From Spisula solida (lineage: Eukaryota > Mollusca > Bivalvia > Venerida > Mactridae): DNA of 64,000 nt. The stretch's first letter is position 1. Every line of letters begins with the position of its first letter. The translations under genes were made by a program, and so were the position numbers. The notes under the pieces are model-generated. The model was not told where the DNA came from and made no database searches. It worked only from the letters and a program-made list of their open reading frames with translations. The stretch spans positions 49,828,722-49,892,721 of the forward strand of contig OX365952.1 in assembly GCA_947247005.1 (NCBI GenBank), given 5' to 3'. Shown in pieces: positions 50,530-61,732 of this stretch.

Positions 50530-50660
50530 AAACATGGACTTTCGTGCTTTTGACGGCTGAAACTTGGGCATTGTGCCGTGTAACTGTGGTCTGTGTTGTT
50601 TTTTATGTGTTCTGTGCTCGACTGTTTCAGGTTGAGTACTGCATTCCCTGTCCGATTTTT
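50530..50660 (-). mobile_element. Dispersed 'gtcagacagggaaggc' element inserted in one duplicate copy
   Basis: cttgggcattgtgccgtgta to tgcattccctgtccgattt. The corresponding site in the left segmental copy (about 46479) lacks it. Confidence 0.65.
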
Positions 50661-52160
50661 ACTATATTGTGTCGTTTTAGTCAAAACATATTTCAGATAC
50701 AATAACGCAAGCACACAAAGGGTAATGACTTCCAGATAAATAATGATACAGTCTATCAGTATCGTTGTTTTTTTCTTAACCGGGTTGCTTATGCCGAGTT
50801 CATTTACTGATTTGTCTATTGCAAGTTAATATAATACTATGTGGTACATTAGTTCCAAACATTTTATCTCATTTTTACTTGGGGAATTCCCCCAAGTATT
50901 GTTACATACCAACTTCAGAAATCACTACGATTTTACCAATGTAATTTCTCCACGACCAATTCATCCGAGCAAAACACGAGTTCCAGCTAATCTAAATCAA
51001 AACCATAATTTTCAATCATTTTAAAGAACATTTGTCCCTCGCGATTATTTCTTTATTTCTTTGTATTGCGAGAAATTTTGAAATGTTTCTTCTGTGAGTT
51101 AATGTTTTTGTGCGAATAAATTCCTACGCGCTGTAAAATGACTAATGGTTTTTGAGGGTTGATAAAAATGTCGCTGTTACAGTACCTGGTTAAGCAGACG
51201 AAATTTACACTGTTTGGTTTCATAACGTTCATATTACAGTTTAGCAACAAACTCCTGCTATAATGTATTTATTGTCGCTATTTACAATATTTTGCATCGA
51301 TAAATAGTATTGATCGACGTTTCATCCATTTTATTTACCTCAGATCTTCGGCTTAACATTTTGCGTCTATTTTAATAACAACCCTTTTCCAAGCGGTGCT
51401 GTTTACACATATCGCGCCGAGATTCGAGACCATATTTAGTGTTTCGTCCCCTTATTGAATCGTTAGCGCTTTTCGCACCCTATTCGGTTCGTTGTGGAAT
51501 TTTGACTAAGTGCAGTTTAAGTTGTTATTACTATTCTTCCCCTATCCAATTACTTATATTATTTTTGTTTACTACCGTCAAACTTTATTTATGCATATTC
51601 ATAAAATTACCATTTACTGTTATTCTTAGTCTTTTTAATACTTTTTCTCAGCTAAAACTACGTATTTCAGCCCCCTTTATAGTTCAAACTAGTTCATTGC
51701 GTTTGTAATGATCGGATTGCCTAAATGGGTTCGTTAGATGAAATTTGAATGAGTCAGCTGTCATCGATATTTCTGAAAAGTTTTCACAATATTTACACTT
51801 ACTAATCCAATACCATTTAAGGTCTTTAATAGATTACCAAGATTTGCGTTATCCCCAGTACTTTGATTGAATTTTTTTGACAAAATTCAAATTTAAAATT
51901 CTTAATAACGATAACTTTGAATGCTTTACGGATGTGTTTAATTGGGAGTTTGTATGACATGACTGCTGACATTGTTTTCGAATTGTACATGTTTATAATT
52001 CTATAGAATGAGATAAAATGAAGTTTTGTATAAATTTGATGAAAGTTATTTATAATTCAAGATTATATGTCGTTTTATTATTTATTGACCCTGCTCCAGT
52101 GTACCAATGTACGTTGTTAACAAACTGAATTTTTCAATCCAAGTTTAAAGCCCGAGGGTA

Positions 52161-52615
52161 TTAGTTTAGCAATACCACATGACTTTTACATCACTAAAGA
52201 CTACAAATCCAAGTCGAAATTAGCTTCGCCTCGAAAAACAAAAATAGCTCGTGTTTTATTTCTTTACCGATTTCTATAAAACATACGCCATTATAAGCGA
52301 ACAAATATAAGCTTTCCACGAAATGTAGGATCCCTTTAAGCAGCTGAGTCATTTTTCCAGCACCCTGTGAGACCTTGGAAAGACGACGGCTTGAAACTGT
52401 AGTCCGATCGCATAAAACCGTTTGTTTCACATGTAGTGTGCTAGAAAAAACGAACGAGCTGCTGAAAAAGATCCTATATTTCGTAGAAAGCATATAATTT
52501 TTCATAGAAATCGATGAAGTAATAAAATACGGCTGTTTTTGTTTTCAAAGCGAAGCTTTAGTCTTGGATTTGTAGCCGTTAGTGATGTAAAAGTCAAGTG
52601 GTATTACTACACTGG
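52161..52615. mobile_element. Fold-back element beside tRNA-Tyr copy 2
   Basis: Arms of about 115 bases: caataccacatgacttttac ... tttctataaaa at the left mirrors catagaaatcgatgaagtaa ... aagtcaagtggtattac at the right. The open frame on its minus strand (52194-52505) is a by-product. Confidence 0.7.
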
Positions 52616-52723
52616 TTCTTGGTGTAGCAATTTAAAGATCAGCTAACACCGACACCGATAACTTCAACATATAAAAATGATTTCAGAAATAGTCTCAAAA
52701 CATTTTAAAAATACTGAGAAGTG

Positions 52724-52775
52724 ATTCGGATTCGAACTTAGCGACCTACGGATGTCATATATGTAACAAACATTG
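52724..52775 (-). pseudogene. tRNA-Tyr 3'-half fragment
   Basis: The plus strand reads ttcggattcgaacttagcga, cctacggatgtcatatatgt and aacaaacattgtt. This is the same intron-plus-3'-exon fragment and spacer as in the 60.4-kb array, decayed, and next to an intact tRNA-Tyr. Confidence 0.75.
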
Positions 52776-52797
52776 TTAAAAAACTGTGTAAAAAATA

Positions 52798-52886
52798 TCC
52801 CGCGAGCCGGATTTGAACCAGCGACCTAAGGATCACAGACCTAATACAACTACAGTCCTCCGCTCTACCAACTGAGCTATCACGGG
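52798..52886 (-). tRNA. tRNA-Tyr (GTA) with 16-base intron, copy 2
   Basis: Mature sequence identical to copy 1 as far as can be read; the 16-base intron differs at several positions. TTTTTT follows the 3' end. The downstream 600 bases also match those of copy 1, so this gene arose by segmental duplication. A separate 3'-half fragment lies just beside it at 52724-52775. Confidence 0.96.
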
Positions 52887-53504
52887 AACATATATAGTGT
52901 GCAAATAAATAGAAATTTAAAGCAAGTACGAATGATGAATTAGTTTTGTACACGATCAGTATGTACTGTATAATCATTTAATTTCAATAAGACTAAATTT
53001 CGTGACCATTTCGTGTGGACGTACTTTCAGGGATTTTTGATTTCATGAAAAATGGCAAGGTCCAAATTCACGATCTAAATTTGACATATGAATGGTATAA
53101 TTAATATCAATTATTCATTGGGATTTAATTTCGTGGTTGAGGTCATCCATAAAATCAAATCCCCCACGAATATCAATAATTATACAGTATCAAATGAACC
53201 ATGCAGACAATATAAATCACGACCACACATCACGATCATACTTACAAAGGCTGCCTTTTTGCGAAAACTTCGGTAGCTATTTCGTTTCCAAAACTAGGTA
53301 CGGTCTGTTGTCTAATTTCTTCAGTAATGTGGTAGATGAAGCACGATAGAGGTATTCCGAATCGCGACTAGAGTGGGGCCTGCCGGCCGAACACGAGAAA
53401 CAATATTCAACTACAAAAGAGTCACAAGATCAAGCCATACCACATCAAACCCGACTGAGCTGGACTGAGTTCGGGTGACTTTGCGGTTGCCAAAGTTTTG
53501 CCTG

Positions 53505-53735
53505 TCCTTAATAAAGCCCCATTCTCACTGTCCCGGTTCAGGTACCGGTACGTCCCAATACCTACCGTTGGAGGATAGCCGGTATACCATGATGAACCGG
53601 GACAAATTTAACACAAAAATCAATTGCATTCTCACATCACCGACGTTACCCCGGTGTACCCCCGGTCTGAAAGAACATAATATCAGTTTGACGCCGGAGT
53701 AGCTAGGGTTATTCCCGGTTTAAGTTACGGTGCCA
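53505..53735. repeat. GC-rich repeat related to 62640-63080
   Basis: aagccccattctcactgtcc is the reverse complement of gtgagaatggggctt at 62957-62971, and both regions are full of ccggt/accgg words. Open frames over them are composition effects. Confidence 0.45.
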
Positions 53736-53748
53736 TTGTCGCATAACT

Positions 53749-53830
53749 AATAAAGCTGTCTGAAACACTTGATAAAACTGTCTGAGACACTTTATAAACT
53801 GTCTGAGACACTTGATAAAACTTTCTGAGA
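53749..53830 (+). repeat. Short tandem repeat, about 25 bases, 3-4 copies
   Basis: ctgtctgagacacttgataa repeats with small changes. No coding meaning. Confidence 0.7.
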
Positions 53831-54036
53831 CAATCCACGTATCCACTGTAGTAATGGCTGTATGTGTTATCTCCCATTTCAAAGGTCAGAAACTTCCGAT
53901 TATTTGTGAAATTTTGACTTTCAAACAAACCATTGACAATTTAAGGTTGAGGTAAGGTGGTCATTATCCAGCCCGATGCTCATGTGACGAAAAATAGATG
54001 TTTGACTGTCATTATTGATCACCAAGGGAAGTAACC

Positions 54037-54298
54037 GTGGCAGCAACACGTAGTGATTCAGTAGGAGTTGCTCCTCTTTATAATGCGAAATACAGAATCA
54101 ATGAAATCATTACTAAGATTAAAGAAGACTTGAACACTGGTACAAACCCACCTGTCAGTCCTGATTCAGACGATAGCAGTTTTGAATATTTTCAGCCCCA
54201 TCAACGCTTCTACTCTGATTTGGACAATGCACTTGATGGAATCAACAGGAAAGGAATACATACTAGTAAACGATCTCATACACAGGACAAACTTCCAC
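54037..54298 (+). CDS. Exon 1 of the small hypothetical gene
   Basis: 87 codons plus one base, open from 54019. The donor gtatgt at 54299 is consensus. The codon pattern and charged, helix-forming sequence differ from the surrounding AT-rich noise, where open frames are rich in Ile, Tyr and Cys. Confidence 0.5.
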
Positions 54299-55087
54299 GT
54301 ATGTTTAAAGTATGACAAACCTACGTTTAACGTAGTCTACGGTTGAAAACGTATTGTAACACACAAAAAGCATACTGTACGTTTTACGTACACTTGAATA
54401 CCATGCGAAACATACAGTTTATGTACGTTTGAATACCATGTGAATCATAAGTTTAACGTACACTTGAATACCATGTGAATCATTCGTTTTATATATGCTT
54501 GAATTCTATACGAAACATACGTTTTACCAATGCTTGAATAACGTGCGAAACATACGTTTTACCAATGCTTTAATACCTCTCCGCGAAACATACGTTTTAC
54601 CAATGCTTGAATACCTCTCCGCGAAACATACGTTTTACCTATGCTTGAATACCTCTCCGCGAAACATACGTTTTACCTATGCTTGAATACCTCTCCGCGA
54701 AACATACGTTTTACCAATGCTTGATTACCGTGCGAAACATACGTTTTACCAATGCTTGAATACCTCTCCGCGAAACATACGTTTTACCAATGCTTGAATA
54801 CCTCTCCGCGAAACATACGTTTTACCAATGTTTGAATACCGTGCGAAACATACGTGTTACGTATGAAAAGAAACGTGTGTTCAACATGCGTGAAAGCTTT
54901 TCCTGTGTGCATATAATATTATACTGTTCGGATTTTCCCAAAAAATCTGCGATTATAGAGAAGGACTAGCTGAAAAGGCACCGAGTTTCTATAACTGCCC
55001 ACAGACCCTCTTGTCAACAGGCGGAATTCATCTACTGGAAAACCAAAGAGGAAAAATGTGCCGGCGACAACATGCTTTACGATATAA
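54037..55087 (+). CDS. Small hypothetical two-exon protein, about 114 residues (GTG at the expected start)
   Basis: Exon 1 (54037-54298) encodes AATRSDSVGVAPLYNAKYRI onward and ends at CCAC|gtatgt. Exon 2 (55005-55087) follows tgcccacag and completes the split His codon, then PLVNRRNSSTGKPKRKN to CFTI and a stop. The composition looks like real protein: a predicted amphipathic helix (YRINEIITKIKEDL), an acidic Ser/Asp stretch (PDSDDSSFEYF) and a basic GKPKRKN near the end. AATAAA lies 73 bases after the stop. Upstream frame stop TGA is at 54016. The start context is aaccGTGGca, which would be a near-perfect Kozak site if the first base were A. It could be a decayed gene, a non-AUG start, or an internal exon with acceptor accaag at 54026. 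No homology recognised. Confidence 0.45.
54400..54865 (+). repeat. 35/38-base tandem repeat in the intron of the small gene
   Basis: Units gaaacatacgttttaccaat + gcttgaatacctctccgc (38) alternate with a 35-base form ending accgtgc. About twelve copies; the first ones are diverged. Confidence 0.85.
55005..55087 (+). CDS. Exon 2 of the small hypothetical gene
   Basis: A short terminal exon read in the frame set by exon 1 phase. It is Arg/Lys/Ser/Thr-rich, carries a KPKRK basic cluster and ends in CFTI. The acceptor region tttctataactgcccacag is acceptable. A different frame is also open here to 55214 but shows no protein-like composition. Confidence 0.4.
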
Positions 55088-55159
55088 TTTATTCATTCAC
55101 GCTGATTATTATGGACATTTGAAATGTGGTTATACTAGAACAGTCATACTTATACGTAA

Positions 55160-55165
55160 AATAAA
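55160..55165 (+). terminator. Possible polyadenylation signal of the small hypothetical gene
   Basis: AATAAA 73 bases after the exon 2 stop, in an AT-rich stretch. The position supports exon 2 being terminal. Confidence 0.35.
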
Positions 55166-55482
55166 TATATTTTTATATACTGTACTGTCCAGTGTGAACA
55201 ATGAAAGAATATAAGGAAAAGAGAATAATCATGAACGTGAAGTACCAATCGATATGTTTTGTTTATATCTACACTGAACTAGGTGCATTGATCCATGGAA
55301 CAAAAAAAAAGAAAATGTACGAGTAATTGATCGGTTGATGCTAATTATTTTTATGAGCGGTCAATTGGATTAGTCTATCCATCGACAAATTCAAAAAACA
55401 TCAAATAAAACGGTTTAACACTCAGCAACATAGTGGTATTTAAGTTTCAAAAACACTTAATAGCAATGTTTTAGGTTTAAGC

Positions 55483-57052
55483 TAGGTTCCGACTATGACC
55501 GTTTGTACCAGCGTTGACCAGTGTTTCAAAAGTCGGGAAAATGAGCCCAAACGTCGGTAAAATTACGTTTGCAAAGAGGAAAGTTTTGGTTCAGACTATG
55601 AGCGTTTGTACCAGCGTTGATCAGCGTTTCAAAAGTCAGAAAAATGAGCCCAAACGTCGGTGAAATTACGCTCGTGAGGAGGAATAATTTGGTTCACACT
55701 GCGAACGTTGTGTATCTAACGCACGCTAACGTTTTGGGAACGTTTCTCAGTGCTCAACTGCGTTTGACAGCGGATACAAGCGCTTAACAACGTTTGCCTG
55801 CGTTGTAGCTTTTTTATCGGCGTAGGTGAACTTTTACCAACGTAGGTTAGCGTATGTGTAGTGGTCTCTAACTTAGTCCGACTTAGACGAACGAGGGTCA
55901 AACGCCAGAGTCCTTTGAACAAAGTTTACCTAAGTTACTGAAACGTTATTGAACGTTCGTCTGCGCTAACCACTTGCGTTGCTACCCGTTGGCCTACGCT
56001 GGACAAACGTTCTTTTGCGCTGGGAAAAGTTGGCTTACGCCAGCCCTTGCGTTACTACCGCGTTCATTGCGCTGGCCTCAGCTAGATAAACGTTCGACTA
56101 AATTCGTTATCACCACCAGCGTTTCAGCAGTCGTTTGCCTTAACTTAAGCAAACTTTGATCAACTAAATTCAGCGTTCAGGAACGTTTATAAACGGAGCA
56201 CAACTTACATTAGCGTTTATTTCCAAACGTCGGCAAAGTTTTTGCATGTTAAAAATTTTCAAAGAATACAACGTTCTTCAGCGTTTACCAACGATCGTCA
56301 ACTTTCCAAAACGTTTAGTAACTTTTACTAGCGGAGCTGAACGTTTGCCCAAACGTCGGTCCAAACGCTAGAGTGTGAACCCAGCTTTAACTTTTGAGAA
56401 CGTTTCGTAGCGTTTGGTAGCGGTTGATCGCGCTTGACAACATTTGCCAGCGTTGTAGTTATTTTCTATTAACGCACATGAACGTTTGCCAGCGCAGCTT
56501 AGCGTATGTGCAGCGGTCCCTAACTTAGACGAACGAGTTGCCTAACGTCAGAATCCGTTTTGGAAAGTTCGTCTGTGCTATCCACTTGCGTTGCTATCGC
56601 GTTCATTGCGTCTGATACATGTTGGTCAACGCTGGACAAACGTTCATTTGCGTGGGGGAAAGCTCGCTTACGCCAGCCCCTGCGTTACTATCGCGTTCGT
56701 TGCATCGGATACCTGTTAGTCTCCACTAGATAAACGTTAGACTCAATTCGTCGACAATACCAGCGTTTCAGCAGAGTTAAACTTAAGCAAACTTAAATCG
56801 ACTTCATTCAGCGTTCATGAACGTTAACATACAGAGCACAACTTACACCAGCGTTTATATCCAAACTTCGACAAAGTTTTTGCAAGTTAAACTGGCACTT
56901 TCAACAAACACAACGTTCTTCAGCGTTTACCAGCGTTTACCAGCGATCATCAACTTTTCTAAATGTTTAGAAACCTTTACTAGCGGAACTGAACGTTTGT
57001 CCAAACGTCGGTAAACGTCGCCCCAAACGCCAGAGTGTGAACCCAACTTACC
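55483..57052. repeat. AACGTT/GCGTT-rich TIR element with internal 660-base duplication
   Basis: It begins aagctaggttccgactatga and ends cgccagagtgtgaacccaac, which are roughly inverted (aagctgggttcacactctag). The word aacgtt/gcgttt recurs dozens of times on both strands. 55726-56390 and 56391-57052 are tandem copies, both closing with agagtgtgaaccca. Small open frames inside are not genes. Confidence 0.65.
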
Positions 57053-57732
57053 GAAAATTACTACTAATTTTACAGTCAAGTTGCAGTAATACTGAATAGA
57101 GATTGAGTGGATAAAATTAAACTTTTTTATAAATCATAATTGAGCTTTATAATTATCTTTGTTTTTTTTCAGTCTATCTCCATGATAAGCACGGACACTT
57201 GTTCATGAATTTTATAAAAAAAAAAGAAGTACACTTCTGCATTAACAATCTGAAAATCGCAGAAGGACGCACGACATCAACTTTGCTTTTGTTTGTGTAA
57301 TCATTTCTTTATTGTGGTTGTAAAGGGTGTTGTCAGATTGTAATAAAATGAATTTGATTGTCATGCAACATATCTTAGCTCATATGTTGAAAATTTCAGC
57401 AAAGTTAAACGCATATTGGTCGAGCTATAGGTAAATACATACATGCACACATACATAAGCTATATAAGTGTAAATGTTGCGTTGTCAATGTTACTCAGTG
57501 CACATTTTACCAAATTCAATGTGGTGTTCAATAAATTATTGTAGAATTGGAACTGTTATATTCGCGGGTGATCCTGATGTCCAACTTGTCACAGGTTCGC
57601 TACATTCCACGATCAGAAATCCAAACTCTGACATTTTCTTTAGCAACAGCTTGGTATCCCTACATTATAACCTGTTTAATTGCAGCACATATACCTTTCT
57701 ACCTGCCAGAACAAATACTGCGTTCATGTCTA

Positions 57733-57971
57733 TCGCTGGCTAAGAACTAGAAGGTCGTAAGTACTACTTACTACCTGATACTCATACATGCATCTCAATA
57801 CGCTTCTTATGAGCTTATTTTCATGAAATCCGGAAGTTGTCATGTTGACCAAACTGAAGTTTAAAAACTTGTTTTTTCATAAGTAAAGAGTAGTTTTCAG
57901 ACAGTATTTTCTTGTTTTCTCGAAATATATAATTATTTTGTTCTTACGACCATCTAATTATAAGCATGCGA
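57733..57971 (-). mobile_element. MITE, 'gctggcttagaa' family, copy 4
   Basis: Both TIRs are present (tcgctggctaagaactagaa and gaccatctaattataagc). The body is inverted relative to copy 1 (aatacgcttcttatgagctt). Confidence 0.65.
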
Positions 57972-57974
57972 TAT

Positions 57975-59485
57975 GCATATGTATTTCTTATAAAAGCAGT
58001 TTTGGTATTTGACTGATTTAGTTGACTTAAGTGGTTGCTTATTTCAGTTGGTCACTGACTAAAATTCTATTGTACTCGCAAAACGAGGACATTCGAAATT
58101 GCCAGGAAATATTCTAAACATGTGCATAACGTTTATTGTCTGCACAAATGTGTGGCATAAACAATGTAATTACTAGTTCACCATCATTGCGAGATGGTCA
58201 ATGAGGATATGCACATACACATTAAATGGAACGAAAATTCGAGGGTTTTTAATTTAGTTTTGAGATGACGAATGTAATGTAAATAATTTAACGGTTTAAA
58301 GTGGTTTTATGTTCATTTGAAAGCACTCAGAATCTTTTACGAGTGAAATGAAGTACAAACGACTCTATTACGGCGGTATAAATTCACAATTACTGACCAG
58401 TCGGAGCAAATTACCTATTTAAACATCTCATAAGATTTAATGTAATGATAGCGGGTAGAAATATTCAATTGAATTTAAAAGTTAAAATCTGATAAACTTT
58501 CAAATTGATAACTTTCTGACTCCTGTTAGACTGGTTATGGTTCCCACGTTTACGCAAGTATGTAAATGATGCCGACAAACGCATACCAGTCTATCCGAAT
58601 TAATATTTATTTGACCATTAATCGAGTTTCGCACTGACTAGAACGTTTTGTCTGCAAATGATGGGGGTTTATTTAAAAGTCAATTTATGGACGTATCAAT
58701 ATTGCTTCAGTTATTTGTGATAAATGTTTTGTGACTGAATTCCTGAAGGCGTACGGTCCAGCACGGTGCGTGGTACAGTCCGGCCGCAATTACCGGACGA
58801 CCGCGTAACCAACGCGACAATGTGTCTATGTATAACGATTGGTTATAAGCTTTTAGCTACATAATGACGATTTAAATAAGATAAAGACGACGTGTAACAA
58901 AACATTTTGTAGTTAAATGTAAATATCTTATTGCGAATTTAATCAATTGCCAGATTTTATCTGAAATCAAAATCTGAAGACTTTGGTCGAAAGTGTGAGA
59001 ATATATTCGTACTTGGTGTAAATGGCGCGCTTGCTTCACACCGAAAGTGATATTTTAATGTGGGTATATAACCAGATATGTAATTGCAATTGATATAATT
59101 TTGGTATCGGACAATACGTGTCATAAGTCAAATAAGCAGTCTAGCTATGTTTAATTCTATTGAAACTTTGATAAGAATTGGTTATTTCATTGTTCCAAAC
59201 GCATAATTTAATTTTATCTATATTTTGAATCTTATCTTTTAGATACGTTTGAAACTTTTATTAAAGTGATTTTCAATAAACAGCAAATAAATCGAATTTA
59301 TTTATTGTGTCCCATTTACAACAGCAATATATGATAATTGCACAATAACTTAGTACAATATTCGCCGCGTGGTTTGTCTCAAATGAAATATATCTAACCG
59401 CTAATCTTACTGGATCTTAAATTTTACAAACTGTTATCAACACATATAGATATATTTTATGCGTTCCTGCAAGTTAAAAAAGTTA
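57975..59485. other. Intergenic stretch without recognisable features
   Basis: No open frame of note. A small GC-rich patch with ggccgcaattaccggacg and gcgtaaccaacgcgac is at 58770-58830. Confidence 0.45.
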
Positions 59486-59487
59486 AG

Positions 59488-59827
59488 TACCAATTGTCGA
59501 GGGCTGCTTTCAGCAATTCAGCCGTTCGGTAACCCTTTGACATTTAACTTCTCCTGGTCATTGGGCTACCTATGGAAACCTGCGTTCGAGTCTTTCTGAT
59601 GAGACTATTTCTCTCCTGGTGGGTGTGCAGCTTACATCAATGTGCGGCGGCCTGCAGGACTATCAAACATGTTCAGACACAGTCCTCACAGGTACTAATT
59701 CTTACCTCGGTCGAGTGGAGCATGGGTTATTCTTTCTCAGAGAAATTAAGCAGTGATACAGACGGGGGTTGAACCCGGGACCTCTCGATCCCAAAGCGCA
59801 CACCCAACCTCTTGGCTACCGCTCCCC
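59488..59827 (-). mobile_element. tRNA-derived SINE, copy 2
   Basis: Reverse-strand copy of the 29.4-kb element: ggggagcggtagccaagagg head, B box gggttcaacccccgtctg in the opposite orientation, body and the caattgg tail. Several small insertions and deletions separate the two copies. Confidence 0.8.
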
Positions 59828-60417
59828 ACATGTTATGCGTTGAAACTTAGTACAATAAAATTATTTCAGGTCGATTGTGATAACATTTTCTAACCACACT
59901 AGACGCCTAATTCATAATGCCATCCTCGGTCACTGGGTGTGAGTGAGTTTCAAGTTTTATGGCTGAGCGTCAATCAAGGAACATACCAGTACTGGATATC
60001 TGTTTTCGTACGTCGGGCGCGCTAAACCGCCACCCAACATCCTAGTACAAAGTCATGTTTGTTACTCGTATATATTTATGAAAATAAATACTATTTAAAC
60101 CAAAATCCATCTTTGTTTGTAACTTGCCGAAGATGAATCTAGCCTTACAAGTATCATGTTAAAATATATATCATTCTTACAACAATATAACCCCAAGGAA
60201 CACACTCTTACTAAGTTGTGACTGAACAATGTATACCCAGGAATACCACCATTTTTCTACTTTCAATTGGCATGTCATTAAAGTTTTGTATGCTACACGT
60301 TCACTATAGATTAGACTCTACCCCCTTAAAATGCTTTTAAAATGACGACATCTCCTAGTTTCCTGAATTACAATACACAGTGCATGAAGTAAATGTTAAA
60401 ACATTTTTAAATGAATA

Positions 60418-60795
60418 CCACAGGCTTGATTCGAACCAGCGACCTAAGGTGTCAGATATGTACCAATCAATGTTAAAATTGGAATAAAAAACTCCCTTTA
60501 GCCGGATTCGAACCAGCTACCTAAGGTGTCAGATATGTACCAAACAATGTTTGAATAAAAAACTCCCGCGAGTCGGATTCGATCCAGCGACCTAAGGTGT
60601 CAGATATGTACCAAACAATGTTTAAATAAAAAAACTCCCGCGAGTCGGATTCGAACCAGCGACCTAAGGATGTCACAAAAGTACAAAACAATGTTAAAAA
60701 AATGCAAAAAAAAATACTTCCGCGAGTCGGATTCGAACCAGCGACTTAATGATGTCACATATGTACCAAACAATGTTTAAAAAAATGAAGAAAAA
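60418..60795 (-). repeat. Tandem array of five tRNA-Tyr 3' halves (intron plus 3' exon)
   Basis: Five units of about 70-80 bases each hold the tRNA-Tyr intron and 3' exon (variable arm, T arm, acceptor 3' strand) followed by a T-run and a short spacer ending aacattgttt. All lack the 5' half. The join lies at the 5' exon/intron boundary, next to the anticodon. Units differ by point changes (cctaaggtgtcag against cctaaggatgtcag), so the array is not recent. Confidence 0.85.
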
Positions 60796-60800
60796 AAAAC

Positions 60801-60889
60801 TCCCGCGAACCGGATTTGAACCAGTGACCTAAGGATGTCAGATAATGTACCACTACAGTCCTCCGCTCTACCAACTGAGCTATCACGGG
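60801..60889 (-). tRNA. tRNA-Tyr (GTA) with 16-base intron, copy 3
   Basis: Same fold as copies 1 and 2. The outermost T-stem pair has changed from G-C to A-T on both sides (ACTGG/CCGGT), a compensatory change that argues for a functional gene. The intron is unrelated in detail but again 16 bases. A run of ten T follows. Five truncated 3' halves lie immediately downstream of it on the minus strand. Confidence 0.95.
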
Positions 60890-61084
60890 AACTGATATGA
60901 ATAGTTAGATATCAGCTACTTAACTTGATAACTTAATGAACCGTTTGATGAATGATGACAAATGAGTGACATATTTTGTTTATCTTTCCTCAAACCGGAG
61001 TAATACGGAAATGACCGAACTTTCACGATTACGGTTGTACTGCATTATTATTCAGTGTACTCTGTTTTACAAGTTGCTGGACAA

Positions 61085-61275
61085 AACGGCACAGCTGCTG
61101 AAATAGATAGTATATTTCATAGAAAACAAATAGTGTTTCACTTGTGGCGTATATTTCATAGAAATCGATGAAGAAATAAAATACTCATGACTAATTTTGT
61201 TTTTAAAGAAGCAAATTTCGTCTTGGACATGTAACCAAAAGTCACGTGGTAATGCTACACTGTTTTACTAAATCT
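61085..61275. mobile_element. Right arm of the same fold-back family, beside tRNA-Tyr copy 3
   Basis: catagaaatcgatgaagaaa, tttgtttttaaagaagcaaa and aaagtcacgtggtaatgct match the right arm of the 52-kb element. The left arm is missing. Confidence 0.55.
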
Positions 61276-61732
61276 TGATAAAATATGATTAATCACTCCT
61301 ATCTATCCACACATGTTCCACTTAGTTGACGATTATTATCATAAAGTTGTGCAATTGATAAGAGCATAGCTACTAGTATATCTACTGTTGAAATTAAATA
61401 CAAGCAACTCGAAATCGAATTCATGTAAATATTGTATTGTTCTACTATATAGAAGTATATTTTATAAGAAATTACTTTCGGTACATAACGTCAAAATAAC
61501 ATCAGTTCGGATATTGTAAATTCAGATGATCTTTTTTGAAGCACGGAACAGTCTTGATTAATGTTCGGCGAAATACCAAACTTGTGGAGTCCAAGTTATT
61601 TCATCAAATTCATGGAACAATCGCCTGGTTTTTATGTTGCCAGTAACAAAGAACCAAATTATAAAACTGTACACACATAAAAAACATAAGTAAATTTTAA
61701 GCCTAAAGAAGCACTTGAAATGTCTTTTTTCA

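Larger units (their letters stand above)
50447..53500. repeat. Segmental duplication, right copy
   Basis: Same block order as 46.4-50.0 kb. It has its own insertions: the 50.53-kb element, about 1 kb at 50.9-51.9 kb, and the 52.16-kb fold-back element. Confidence 0.75.

Noticed and set aside
52194..52505. 103-residue minus-strand ORF
   Set aside because: Falls wholly inside the fold-back element and crosses both arms.
55726..56160. ORFs in the AACGTT-rich element
   Set aside because: Open by chance in repetitive DNA; no domain, and the region has transposon-like ends.
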